A program made the translations under genes and the position numbers. Under the pieces are notes generated by a model. The model was given only the letters and a program-made list of their open reading frames with translations. It made no database searches and was not told the origin of the DNA. From positions 62,001-126,000 of the forward strand of contig NZ_JAINRD010000025.1 of the NCBI RefSeq assembly GCF_020400605.1: a DNA stretch of 64,000 bases, read 5' to 3'. Below, piece after piece: positions 52,570 through 64,000 of this stretch; position 1 is the first letter of the stretch; every line of letters starts with the position of its first letter. The DNA is from Streptomyces aculeolatus. GTDB taxonomy: Bacteria; Actinomycetota; Actinomycetes; Streptomycetales; Streptomycetaceae.

Positions 52570-52610
52570 TTGACGCGGGCGCCCCCGGGGAATAGTTGTG
52601 TCCTCAACTA
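52570..52610 (+). promoter_or_regulatory. promoter with overlapping operator of the doxX gene
   Basis: -35 TTGACG (52570-52575) and -10 TAGTTG (52593-52598) are 17 bases apart. The -10 is the left arm of TAGTTG-TGTCCT-CAACTA, an inverted repeat at 52593-52610, the usual geometry of a repressor site. The transcription start should fall near 52605, with GGAGG upstream of the ATG at 52633. Confidence 0.65.
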
Positions 52611-52632
52611 CTCTTCGCGGCTGGAGGCTTCG

Positions 52633-53052
52633 ATGGACGTTCTGGTACTGATCGGCCGGATTCTCTTCGTCCCCCTCTTCCTCAGCTCCGCGGCCGGCCA
52701 TCTGACGCAGACCAAGCAGATGGGACAGTACGCCGCGGCCAAGGGCGTACCGGCGGCCGGGCCGGCGACGGCGGGCAGCGGCGTGCTGCTGCTGGCGGGC
52801 GGAATCAGCGTGCTGCTGGGGGTGTGGGCGGACCTGGGGGCGCTGCTGCTGGTGGTGTTCCTGGTGCCGACCGCGCTGCTGATGCACGCGTTCTGGAAGG
52901 AGGAGGACGCGCAGGCCAAGCAGACGGAGATGATCCACTTCAACAAGAACATCGCCCTGGCGGGGGCGGCGCTGATGCTGTTCGCGTTCTTCTCGTACGT
53001 GGGCGACGACCTCGGGCTCACCGTCACCGGGCCACTGTTCGACATCAGTTGA
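52633..53052 (+). CDS. DoxX-family membrane protein
   Basis: A 139-residue DoxX/DoxD-like protein with four hydrophobic helices (about 4-24, 48-68, 70-90, 106-126). ATG follows CTGGAGG. Some DoxX proteins act in thiol-redox or detoxification complexes at the membrane. The promoter overlaps an inverted repeat, suggesting repression lifted by a signal such as quinone or thiol stress (inference). Confidence 0.88.
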   Translation: MDVLVLIGRILFVPLFLSSAAGHLTQTKQMGQYAAAKGVPAAGPATAGSGVLLLAGGISVLLGVWADLGALLLVVFLVPTALLMHAFWKEEDAQAKQTEMIHFNKNIALAGAALMLFAFFSYVGDDLGLTVTGPLFDIS

Positions 53053-53129
53053 CGGGCGGGGGTGCGGCGAGTGGGCGTACGAGCCGTGCATGTGCGGAGG
53101 GTTGACATGTCCGCGGAGAGCGCGCTTCC

Positions 53130-53147
53130 TTACTGACAAGTCAGTAA
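53130..53147. promoter_or_regulatory. 18-bp palindromic operator upstream of the lipase gene
   Basis: TTACTGAC-AA-GTCAGTAA, 8-bp perfect arms, 38 bases before the lipase start and 22 bases after a TTGACA hexamer. It resembles TetR-family operators; no TetR gene is adjacent, so the regulator would act from elsewhere. Confidence 0.6.
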
Positions 53148-53185
53148 CTTCCGTTGGCAGAGTCGCACTCCGAGGAGTCGCCCGC

Positions 53186-54412
53186 ATGCATGGCCGTACC
53201 CTCCGGCGTGCCTTCGGCACGCTCGCCGGCACCACCGCAGCGGCAGTCGCCGCCACCGTCGCCCTCCCGCTCACCGCCGCCACGGCGGCGGAGCGGCCGC
53301 CGTTCTACGAGCCGCCCGCCACGCTCCCCGCGGGCAACGGCGACGTCATCCGCTCCGAGCCGTCCGTCTACTACCTCGACCCGCTCAAGACCCTCAAGGT
53401 CGACGCGAACGTCCAGCGCGTCATGTACCGCTCCACCGACGGCCAGGGTGCGCCCGTCGCCGTCACCGGCACCGTCATCACCCCCAAGTCCGCCTGGTCC
53501 GGCCCCGGCGAGCGCCCCGTCATCGGCTACGCCGCCGGCACCCAGGGCCTCGGCGACCAGTGCGCGCCGTCGCGCCAGCTCGCCAACGGGACCGAGTACG
53601 AGGGCCTGTTCGTCAAGGGCCTCCTCGCCCGCGGCTACGGCATCGCCATGACCGACTACGAGGGCCTCGGCACCCCCGGTCTGCACACGTACATGAACCG
53701 CGCCGTCCAGGGCCAGGCCGTCCTCGACTCGGTACGCGCCGCGCAGCGCCTGCCCGCCGCGGGCCTCCCCGACGACGGCCCCGTCGCCGTCTACGGCTAC
53801 TCCCAGGGCGGCGGCGCAGCCGCCTCCGCCGCCGAACTCGCCCGCTCCTACGCCCCCGACCTCGACGTCAAGGGCGTCGCCTCGGGCGCCGTCCCCGCGG
53901 ACCTCGCGGCCGTCGGACGCAACCTCGACGGCTCGCTGTACGCCGCGTTCCTCGGCTTCGCCGTCGCCGGCCTCGCCGAGGGCTCGGACGTCGACCTCGA
54001 CCCGTACCTCAACGACCGCGGCCGGCAGGTCATGGCCGAGGCGGCGGAGACGTGCACGGCCGAGGCCGTGCTGCGCTACCCGTTCCTGCAGTCGAAGACC
54101 CTGACCGCCGACGGCCGGCCGATCACCGACTACATGGACGCGTCGCCGTGGCGCGAGGTCGTCGAGGAGCAGCGGATCGGCGCGCGGAAGCCGGACGTCC
54201 CGGTGTTCGTCTCGCACAGCATGCTGGACGACGTGATCCCGTACGCGGTCGGGAAGCGGCTCGTCGCCGACTGGTGCGCGAAGGGCGCGACGGTGGACGT
54301 CTCGACGAACGTCGCGCCGACGCACGTGGGCGGCGCGGTGGCGTCGTATCCGGCGGCGTACCTGTGGCTGGAAGGCCGGCTGGCCGGAAAGCCGGCGCCG
54401 TCCGACTGCTGA
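53186..54412 (+). CDS. secreted lipase (alpha/beta hydrolase, LIP family)
   Basis: A 408-residue exported alpha/beta hydrolase. The signal peptide ends near TAATAA (residue 34). Motifs of the secretory lipase family: nucleophile Ser in VAVYGYSQGGGAAASA, catalytic His in APTHVGGAVA near the end, and Asp expected in SMLDDVIPY. A conserved early motif, GYAAGTQGLGDQCAPS, is present. ATG 53186 follows CGAGGAG. It cleaves triacylglycerols outside the cell. A palindromic operator and a TTGACA element lie upstream. Confidence 0.9.
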   Translation: MHGRTLRRAFGTLAGTTAAAVAATVALPLTAATAAERPPFYEPPATLPAGNGDVIRSEPSVYYLDPLKTLKVDANVQRVMYRSTDGQGAPVAVTGTVITPKSAWSGPGERPVIGYAAGTQGLGDQCAPSRQLANGTEYEGLFVKGLLARGYGIAMTDYEGLGTPGLHTYMNRAVQGQAVLDSVRAAQRLPAAGLPDDGPVAVYGYSQGGGAAASAAELARSYAPDLDVKGVASGAVPADLAAVGRNLDGSLYAAFLGFAVAGLAEGSDVDLDPYLNDRGRQVMAEAAETCTAEAVLRYPFLQSKTLTADGRPITDYMDASPWREVVEEQRIGARKPDVPVFVSHSMLDDVIPYAVGKRLVADWCAKGATVDVSTNVAPTHVGGAVASYPAAYLWLEGRLAGKPAPSDC

Positions 54413-54582
54413 GCGGCGGCCCGTTGGGGCGATGGGCTCGCCTCTGTGTCCAGGGGCTCCTTCCCCGGGGTGGTTTCTGCGGGCGGAACTCCTGCGTCCG
54501 TCGCCTTCGCCGCCGGAGGAGGGAAGAACCGCGCGGGGTGCGCGAGTTGCCGCCCGCAGGTCGGTGCAGGAAGGACGAGCCC

Positions 54583-54837
54583 ATGGCCACGTACGACACC
54601 GAGATCCACACCGGAGGCGGCGGCTGGCAGCAGGACCAGCCGCTGTCGATCAACATCGCGAACCGGAACGAAGTCGTCCCGCCGGACGCACCGCCCGGGA
54701 CGGGGACGACCGTGACGTGGAGCAGCGAGGCGGGCAACGGCTCCGTCACGTTCTTCGACGGCGGCAACAACTTCGAGGGCACCGCGCAGTTCCCGGGCGA
54801 GGGGCCGGTCGGCTACCGGGGTCAGCTGCAGGGCTGA
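54583..54837 (+). CDS. putative OAA-type lectin, single repeat
   Basis: An 84-residue protein without signal peptide or membrane segment. The C-terminal FEGTAQFPGEGPVGYRGQLQ resembles the hallmark of Oscillatoria agardhii agglutinin repeats, LNGTMTYAGEGPIGFRATL as I remember it, and the N-terminal GGGGWQQDQPL resembles their GGQW strand. OAA relatives bind high-mannose glycans and carry two or four repeats; this carries one and part of the beta-barrel would have to form by dimerisation. ATG follows AGGAAGGA. No neighbours point to a pathway. Confidence 0.55.
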   Translation: MATYDTEIHTGGGGWQQDQPLSINIANRNEVVPPDAPPGTGTTVTWSSEAGNGSVTFFDGGNNFEGTAQFPGEGPVGYRGQLQG

Positions 54838-54965
54838 GCCGACCCACCGCCGTGGGGCGCCGTGGGGCACCGGCTCAAGGCGCCCCGCGGCGCGCCCTTC
54901 GGCGTAAGGGAGGCGCTGGGGGCGAGCGCGGGGCCTGCGCGGGCTCGGGCCGGCGGCAGGCACGG

Positions 54966-55014
54966 GGCCGGCGCGGGCTCAGGGCCGGCGCGGGGGGGGC
55001 ACGGCCGGCGCGGG
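54966..55014. repeat. three GGCCGGCGCGGG direct repeats
   Basis: Three copies start at 54966, 54983 and 55003 in the 243-bp non-coding gap between the lectin-like gene and the convergent MFS gene. The rest of the gap shows no gene. Confidence 0.7.
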
Positions 55015-55080
55015 GGTCCTTCCGCAGGCGCCACCGCAGGGATACCCGGGGACGGCCCGGGCAACCGGGTGCACAGACCG

Positions 55081-56268
55081 TCAGTCGGGCGACGTTCGGG
55101 CCCCGCGCAGCAGCGTGGCACCGGCGAGTTGGAGCACGGCGAGACCGGCGAGGAGCTGGGGCGGCGAGAGCGCGGACGCCGCGGCGGCGGTGAGCGCCGC
55201 ACCGGCGGCGCCCGCGGTGGTCTTGAGCCCGGCGCCGAGGGTGAAGACCTGGGTCCGCATGGCGGGCGGCGCGTGGTCGGCGCGGATCCGCAGGGTGGCG
55301 GCGAGCAGCGGCCCGTCGCAGAGCCCGGCGAGGGCGAAGAGGGCCACGCACAGCGGGTACGGTCCTGCCGCGGCGGCGCCGAGGAGCGCCACCCCCGTAC
55401 CGACGAGGCAGCCGGCGGCCAGCCGCACGTCGGAGAGCCCCGGCGCCCGCCGCGCGGCGAGCAGCGCCCCGGCGAGGGCACCGGCGGCCAGCACCGTGAG
55501 CAGCACGCCGCCCCCGCCGGGGTAGCCCCGCTCGTCGGCGAGCAGCACGGCGGCGGGGGCGAGGCCACCGACGCCGACGAAGGCCAGGGAGGTGGCGGCG
55601 GTGATCCCCCGCAGGGCGGGTATCTGCCACAACGCCCGCAGCCCGCCGACGAGTTCGCGCCGGAGGGAGGACGGGGTGCGGGAGCGGGGCCGGGCCTCCC
55701 CCGCCGGCCGCGGTACCCGCAGGGTCGTCGCCAGGCCGGCCGCGCCCGCCGCCGACGCCGCCAGGGTCGCCATCGCCGGGCCCGCGCCCCACACGCCCGC
55801 CGTCGTCGTCACCGCCGCCGGGGCGGCGATGCCGGCGGCGTTGTACGTGGCCGCGTCCAGGGCGTACGCACGGGCCCGCGCGCCGGTGTCCGGGACCAGG
55901 CCCGCGAGGACGCTCGACAGGCCGCCGGTGACCATCGGCCCGCAGCAGCCGCCCAGCGCCGCCACCGCCAGCACCACCGGCACGGGCGCGCGGCCGAGGG
56001 TGAGCGCGACGCCGGCGATCGCCGCGGCGAAGACGGCGAGCGCCGCGACGTGGAACGCGGCGCCCGCGCCCCGCGCCCGCGCGGCCAGCGCCCCGGTCAG
56101 CGGGGCGGCGACGGCGTGCGGCGCCATCCACGCCGCGAGCACCGCGGCGCCCTGCGCGGCGCTGCCGGTGCGGTGGAGGGCGAGCAGCGTGACGGAGACG
56201 GCCATGCCGTCGTCGGCGAGGCGCGCGCAGGTGGCGGTGGCCAGGTAACCCCGCAGCCCGCGCCCCAT
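55081..56268 (-). CDS. MFS transporter
   Basis: A 395-residue major-facilitator protein with about 12 hydrophobic helices and a central basic loop (VPRPAGEARPRSRTPSSLRREL). It starts CARLADDGMAVSVTLLAL, the pattern of the drug-exporter-like group of actinobacteria. The substrate is unknown. It is divergent from a CGNR protein across 199 bases containing four regularly spaced operator copies. Confidence 0.85.
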   Translation of the reverse strand: MGRGLRGYLATATCARLADDGMAVSVTLLALHRTGSAAQGAAVLAAWMAPHAVAAPLTGALAARARGAGAAFHVAALAVFAAAIAGVALTLGRAPVPVVLAVAALGGCCGPMVTGGLSSVLAGLVPDTGARARAYALDAATYNAAGIAAPAAVTTTAGVWGAGPAMATLAASAAGAAGLATTLRVPRPAGEARPRSRTPSSLRRELVGGLRALWQIPALRGITAATSLAFVGVGGLAPAAVLLADERGYPGGGGVLLTVLAAGALAGALLAARRAPGLSDVRLAAGCLVGTGVALLGAAAAGPYPLCVALFALAGLCDGPLLAATLRIRADHAPPAMRTQVFTLGAGLKTTAGAAGAALTAAAASALSPPQLLAGLAVLQLAGATLLRGARTSPD

Positions 56269-56317
56269 CCGCCCCGCCTCCGTGTCGCGTTTCCCGTGTC
56301 CCGCTGTGGAGTCCCCC

Positions 56318-56385
56318 GATCACTGCTCACGACCGCGAGCACCGCTCATCGGCGAGAGCACTGCTCTCGTCACAGAGCACCGCTC
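56318..56385. promoter_or_regulatory. four operator copies at exact 19-bp period
   Basis: The 11-bp palindrome GAGCAcTGCTC and close variants occur at 56318 (GATCACTGCTC), 56337 (GAGCACCGCTC), 56356 (GAGCACTGCTC, extended to a perfect 17-bp palindrome CGAGAGCACTGCTCTCG) and 56375 (GAGCACCGCTC). Consecutive starts are all 19 bases apart. The array fills the divergent gap between the MFS and CGNR genes and is probably a cooperative regulator-binding region. Confidence 0.8.
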
Positions 56386-56390
56386 CCTCC

Positions 56391-56418
56391 GTAACGGCTT
56401 AACGAATCAAGACGTTAC
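56391..56418. promoter_or_regulatory. GTAACG/CGTTAC inverted repeat
   Basis: GTAACG at 56391-56396 and CGTTAC at 56413-56418 form a 6-bp inverted repeat with a 16-base AT-richer spacer (GCTTAACGAATCAAGA), just after the 19-bp array and about 50 bases before the CGNR start; probably the promoter region. Confidence 0.4.
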
Positions 56419-56467
56419 CACTACCCTGAACCCACCACCCCGCCCACGCCAGGAGCGAGCCCACCCG

Positions 56468-57094
56468 ATGCCCCCGCCGCCGCCACCCGCGGGCCACGGT
56501 TTCCGTCCCGCCCAACGCCTCCTCGACATCGCCAACGCCGTCCGCCACGACCCCCGCGTCCCCCGCGACGACCTCGCCCGGCTCCTCGCCGCCCACGGCG
56601 AGACCCCCGCCGACCTCGCGCCCGCCGTCTTCACCGACGCCGCCGCCGAGGCGCTGCGCGGCGCCGCCCGGCGGATGACCGCCGTGCTCACCGAGCCCGA
56701 CGCGGACCGCGCCGCCGCCGCGCTCAACGACGTGTTCGCGGAGTGCGGCGCCCGGCCCCGGCTCTCCCGGCACGGCGGCCACCCCTGGCACCTGCACGTG
56801 GACCGCGGCGACGACGCCGGCTGGGCCGACTGGTTCCTCGCCTCCGGCGCCCTCGCGCTGGCGCAGGTCCTCACCGAGTACGGGCAGCCGCCCTGGGGCG
56901 AGTGCGCCGCCCCCGACTGCACCGTCCTCTACCTCGGCACCGGCCCCGGCAGCGCCCGCCGCTACTGCTCCACGGCCTGCGCGTCCCGCACGCGCGTCGC
57001 CGCCCACCGCCGCCGCAAGCGCGCCCAGCAGGCCGAACGGACCGAACCGGCACAGCCCTCACGGACCGCGCCGGCCGAGCACACCGCCCCCTGA
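56468..57094 (+). CDS. CGNR zinc-finger/ABATE-domain protein
   Basis: A 208-residue putative regulator. The N-terminal ABATE-like domain contains RLLDIANAVRHDP, and the C-terminal zinc finger has four cysteines (CAAPDC and RYCSTACASRTRVAAHRRRKR). The name-giving CGNR tetrad is changed to CASR. ATG 56468 follows CAGGAG. It is divergent from an MFS gene, so the operator array between them is likely its binding region, with efflux as the controlled function. Confidence 0.83.
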   Translation: MPPPPPPAGHGFRPAQRLLDIANAVRHDPRVPRDDLARLLAAHGETPADLAPAVFTDAAAEALRGAARRMTAVLTEPDADRAAAALNDVFAECGARPRLSRHGGHPWHLHVDRGDDAGWADWFLASGALALAQVLTEYGQPPWGECAAPDCTVLYLGTGPGSARRYCSTACASRTRVAAHRRRKRAQQAERTEPAQPSRTAPAEHTAP

Positions 57095-57220
57095 CCCGCC
57101 CCCGGCAGACGCGCCCCTCACACCCCCGCCCCGATTCGTACCGTTTGCGCCCTTCCGCCGCTCTTGTTTCAGTGAGGTGAGGCCCAGGCACCACCCCACC
57201 CAGCGCCGCGGAGACCCACC

Positions 57221-59842
<2,622 letters not shown>

Positions 59843-59899
59843 GGGGGTTCACGAGAGGGCCCGGAGCAGGGCTTCTGCGCGGGCGCGGGGCGTTCGTGC

Positions 59900-59932
59900 C
59901 GTACGGACCGGGCGCACACCCGGCTCCGTACG
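59900..59932. terminator. terminator hairpin between clp and rho
   Basis: CGTACGG-A-CCGGG / CCCGG-CT-CCGTACG, a 12-bp interrupted stem with a six-base loop in the convergent 109-bp gap, 20 bases past the rho stop on the minus strand. Confidence 0.7.
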
Positions 59933-59951
59933 CCCGCGCGCCCCGCGCACG

Positions 59952-61238
<1,287 letters not shown>

Positions 61239-61567
61239 GCACGGTCCTTTCACGGACGGTGTCGCGGTTCCAAAAGGTGTGTGTGGGATGTGCGGCAGAG
61301 GCGCGGCTTGGACACGCGCGGCCGCGTAGAGAGCTGATACGACCTCGCTCGGCGTCAGTCAGCGACTCGACGGAGAACCGGAGCGGGGTGATACAGAAGC
61401 ACGGGCGCCGACTGCGGGCGCGACTCGGTGCTGGTGTCAGAGTAACACCCCTGCGTCCCCCGGTCATTCCCCGGAGCCACCACGGGCCCGCTGACCAGGT
61501 GCGTAGCGGCATATCAGCGGAAAAGAGCTGCCCCGCTGTCACAGGCGCATGTCACAGTGCTAGGGAC
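61239..61567. other. divergent regulatory gap between rho and the AAA regulator
   Basis: A 329-bp non-coding region. It should contain the rho promoter and a leader of up to 200 bases (minus strand), and near its right end two TGTCACA words at 61537 and 61550. I find no gene, riboswitch or clear terminator here. Confidence 0.5.
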
Positions 61568-64000
61568 ATGAGTGCTGCACTTATCGGACGAGACCACCCC
61601 GCGGGCGTCCTCAGGGCCGAGGCCGACCGGGCCGCGGACAGCCACGGCGGCCTCGTGCTGGTCACGGGCGAGCCGGGTATCGGCAAGACGACGCTGGTCA
61701 CGGTCGCGGTGGCGGAGGCGCGGCGGCGGGGGACGCTGGTGCTCGGCGGCTCGTGCTGGGCGTCGGACAGCGCCCCGGGGTACTGGCCCTGGGTCCAGGT
61801 CGTACGGGCGCTGCGGCGCGGCGTGCCGGCGGCGGAGTGGGCGCAGGCCCGCGAGGCGGCGGGCAGCGGGCTGGACGTGCTGCTCGGCGAGGAGCCGGCG
61901 GGGCGCCACGGACACGGCCAGGCGGACGACGGACCGGGCCACGAGGGCGTACGGGACGGCCAGAGCCCGCACCACGAGGGCACCCACGGCGCTCAAGGCA
62001 CCCCCGGCACGCACTCCACCCCCGGGACGGTCCCCGGGACCGGCCGCGGTACGGACCACGGGACCGACCCCGCGTCCGCGCCCGGCCCGCCGGCCGGCCC
62101 CGGCACCGAGCCCCCCGGCGCCGGGACGTACGCCGACAGCTTCCACCTCGCCGACGCCGTCACCACCGCCCTCGTCTCCGTCTCGCACACCCGCCCCGTG
62201 ATCGTCGTCCTCGACGACCTGCACTGGGCGGATCCCGCGTCCCTGCGCCTGCTGGAGTTCGCCGCGCAGCACACCTGGTTCGAACGGCTGCTGCTCATCG
62301 GCACGTACCGGGACGCCGAGGTCGACACCCCCGGCCACCCGCTGCGCGAGCAGATGGCGCCCCTGACCGCCAAGGCCACCACCCTGACGCTCACCGGCCT
62401 GGACCGCGCCGGTACGGCCCGGCTCATGGCCCGTACCGCCGGCCGCGACCCGGACGACGCGCTGGCCGGCGAGGTGCACCGGCGCACCGGCGGCAACCCG
62501 TTCTTCATCGAGCAGACCGCCCGCCTCTGGGCCGGCGGCGCCTCCGCGGACGCCGTGGCGCCCGGCGTGCGCGACGCGCTGGAGCGGCGTCTGGAGCAGC
62601 TGCCGGCGCCGGTCGCGGAGCTGCTGGTGGCCGCGGCGGTGCTCGGCCGCGAGTTCCACCGCCAGGTGCTGGCCGCCGCGGTCGGCAGGCCGCCCGGGCA
62701 CGTCGACCGGCTGCTGGAGACCGCCGTCGCGGCACGGCTCGTCGTGGGCCGGGGCGCGGGCACGTTCGCGTTCGGGCACGACCTGGTGCGCGAGACGCTG
62801 TACGAGGGGCTGGACCCCGCCGAGGCCCGCCGCCGGCACGCGGCCGTCGTACGGGCCCTCGACGCCGCGCCCGCGCTGAACGAGAAGGTCTTCCCCGCCG
62901 ACCGCGCCCGGCACGCCTGGGCCGCGGGCGACGAGCTGCCCGCCGAGCAGGCCGTCGGGCTGCTGCGGGCCGCCGGGCGGGACGCCGGCAACCGGCTCGC
63001 GTTCGAGGAGGTCCTGTCGCATCTGCGGCGGGCGTACGAGCGGTCCGCCGGCGCGTCGGTGCGCTGCCGGGTGCTCACGGCGCTGGACCTGGGCGGGGCG
63101 CTGCTGCACGCGAGCAGGACGGCCGAGGCCTGGCCGCTGTTCGAGGACGCGGTGCGCACGGCCCGGGCGCAGGACGACCCCGAGATGCTGGCCCGCGTAG
63201 CCCTCGGCGTGTACAGCGCGGAGGGGTACTGCGCGACGGTCCCCGTGGAGCAGGCCGAGGCCAACCGCCTGCTGCTGCGTGAGGCGCACCGCGCGCTGGC
63301 GCGCAGCTCCCACCCGGAGCGGGCCGGCGGGGCGGACGCCGAGGGGGAGCTGTCGGCCGACCAGATGGCGGCGGAGCTGAGCATCACCCTGTCGGTCAGC
63401 GCCCGCCGCGGCCAGGACGACGAGGAGCTGGGCTTCGGCCTGTGGGCCCGGCACAACGCGATCTGGGGCCTGGGCACGGCCGCCGAGCGGCTGGCGCTGA
63501 CGGAGGAGCTGATCACGCTCGCCGAGCGGGCCGGGAGCGCCGCGGGGCGGCACATCGCGGTGGCGATGCGCTGGGTGGCGATGCTGGAGCTGGGCGACCC
63601 GCGCTTCCCGCACACGTACCGCGGCTACGTGGAGGCCGCCGAGCGCAGCGACGTGCCCAGCATCCGCCACACCCTGGCCATGGACGAGGCCCTCGTCGAG
63701 ACGCTGCGCGGCGACTTCGACGCCGCCGAGCGGCACATGGCGCACGTCGTGGAGCTGGGCCGGGAGAACGAGCACGAGCACTGGATCGAGCTGCTCGACC
63801 ACCACTGGTGGACGATCCGCATGCTCCAGGGCCGGTACGAGGAGGCCGCCGAGGCGGCAGCGCGCGTCACGGTCGCGGGACACGGCTTCCCGGAGGGCCT
63901 CCAGGCGCTGACGGAGCTGCGCCGCGGCGACCCGGAGCCGGCCCGGCGGCTGATCGCCGCGGGCCCGCCGACGGACGAGCAGCAGAACCGCGGCTTCTTC
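61568..64000 (+). CDS. AAA ATPase/LAL-type regulator, cut by the window end
   Basis: The reading frame stays open for all 811 codons from ATG 61568 to the edge, so the 3' end is missing. The N-terminal AAA module has Walker A LVTGEPGIGKTTLV near residues 31-44 and Walker B VIVVLDDLHWADPASLRLLEF near 215. A 100-residue Gly/Thr/Pro/His-rich insertion (about 115-190) separates the two, which is unusual. The rest is a helical TPR-like region. The layout is that of a LuxR LAL regulator, but the DNA-binding domain would lie beyond the window and is not seen. Confidence 0.85.
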   Translation, partial: MSAALIGRDHPAGVLRAEADRAADSHGGLVLVTGEPGIGKTTLVTVAVAEARRRGTLVLGGSCWASDSAPGYWPWVQVVRALRRGVPAAEWAQAREAAGSGLDVLLGEEPAGRHGHGQADDGPGHEGVRDGQSPHHEGTHGAQGTPGTHSTPGTVPGTGRGTDHGTDPASAPGPPAGPGTEPPGAGTYADSFHLADAVTTALVSVSHTRPVIVVLDDLHWADPASLRLLEFAAQHTWFERLLLIGTYRDAEVDTPGHPLREQMAPLTAKATTLTLTGLDRAGTARLMARTAGRDPDDALAGEVHRRTGGNPFFIEQTARLWAGGASADAVAPGVRDALERRLEQLPAPVAELLVAAAVLGREFHRQVLAAAVGRPPGHVDRLLETAVAARLVVGRGAGTFAFGHDLVRETLYEGLDPAEARRRHAAVVRALDAAPALNEKVFPADRARHAWAAGDELPAEQAVGLLRAAGRDAGNRLAFEEVLSHLRRAYERSAGASVRCRVLTALDLGGALLHASRTAEAWPLFEDAVRTARAQDDPEMLARVALGVYSAEGYCATVPVEQAEANRLLLREAHRALARSSHPERAGGADAEGELSADQMAAELSITLSVSARRGQDDEELGFGLWARHNAIWGLGTAAERLALTEELITLAERAGSAAGRHIAVAMRWVAMLELGDPRFPHTYRGYVEAAERSDVPSIRHTLAMDEALVETLRGDFDAAERHMAHVVELGRENEHEHWIELLDHHWWTIRMLQGRYEEAAEAAARVTVAGHGFPEGLQALTELRRGDPEPARRLIAAGPPTDEQQNRGFF

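Noticed and set aside
61537..61566. Two TGTCACA words and TAGGGA just before the AAA regulator as its promoter
   Set aside because: The only fitting -10 would put transcription start inside the gene, after the ATG.

Overview
The window is 64 kb of very GC-rich DNA with GTG and TTG starts, GTGA/ATGA gene overlaps, many ECF sigma, LuxR-LAL, TetR and MerR regulators, RsbW-like ATPases, Tat/Sec exported hydrolases and a TTA leucine codon in a regulator gene. This is the signature of a Streptomyces (or close relative) chromosome, accessory rather than core. I can support 54 protein genes, a cobalamin riboswitch and several operators and terminators. I see no tRNA, rRNA, CRISPR array, integrase or transposase.

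Layout. 1-370 holds a strongly structured non-coding element. 371-4646 is a regulatory island: an NB-ARC/TPR NTPase, an RsbW-like ATPase, and a whiJ-type pair of HTH/DUF5753 and DUF397 proteins ending in a 19-bp-stem terminator. 4716-8560 encodes a large repeat protein and an aldo-keto reductase. 8619-14176 is a coherent redox locus: membrane sulfite-oxidase-fold molybdoenzyme, fasciclin lipoprotein, SigK-like sigma factor with an RskA-like anti-sigma factor, and convergently a ferric-reductase-like heme membrane protein. 14235-16753 is a drug-type ABC exporter with a MerR regulator. 16826-19549 is a B12 riboswitch controlling metE.

19837-25120 carries a small membrane protein, a sodium/solute-symporter protein fused to a SpoIIE phosphatase and a kinase-like ATPase, and a second SpoIIE phosphatase. 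The module is flanked by a directly repeated piece of the soxR 3' end. soxR itself (25139-25645) faces an MFS pump through a clear SoxR-box promoter. 27330-31943 holds an ECF41 sigma factor with its oxidoreductase, a SRPBCC protein, and an imine-reductase/HxlR pair. 32105-39065 holds a snapalysin-like protease, a giant LAL regulator, an ATPase with a small membrane protein, an XRE/TPR regulator and an exported protein. 39277-48479 is a run of small oxidoreductases and regulators, including a TetR/quinone-oxidoreductase pair with a perfect operator, a degenerate sigma factor and a hemerythrin.

48597-54837 encodes exported enzymes (GH19 chitinase with DasR-like sites, GDSL esterase, D,D-carboxypeptidase, lipase), a DoxX protein and a putative single-repeat OAA-type lectin. 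55081-57094 is an MFS pump and a CGNR protein separated by four operator copies at an exact 19-bp period. 57221-61238 pairs a Clp ATPase that has lost the ClpP-docking loop with a compact second Rho. A second LAL regulator runs off the right edge.

The most promising leads for new biology are the symporter-phosphatase module between soxR repeats, the SigK/fasciclin/molybdoenzyme/heme-protein locus, the Clp/Rho paralog pair, and the 19-bp operator array.
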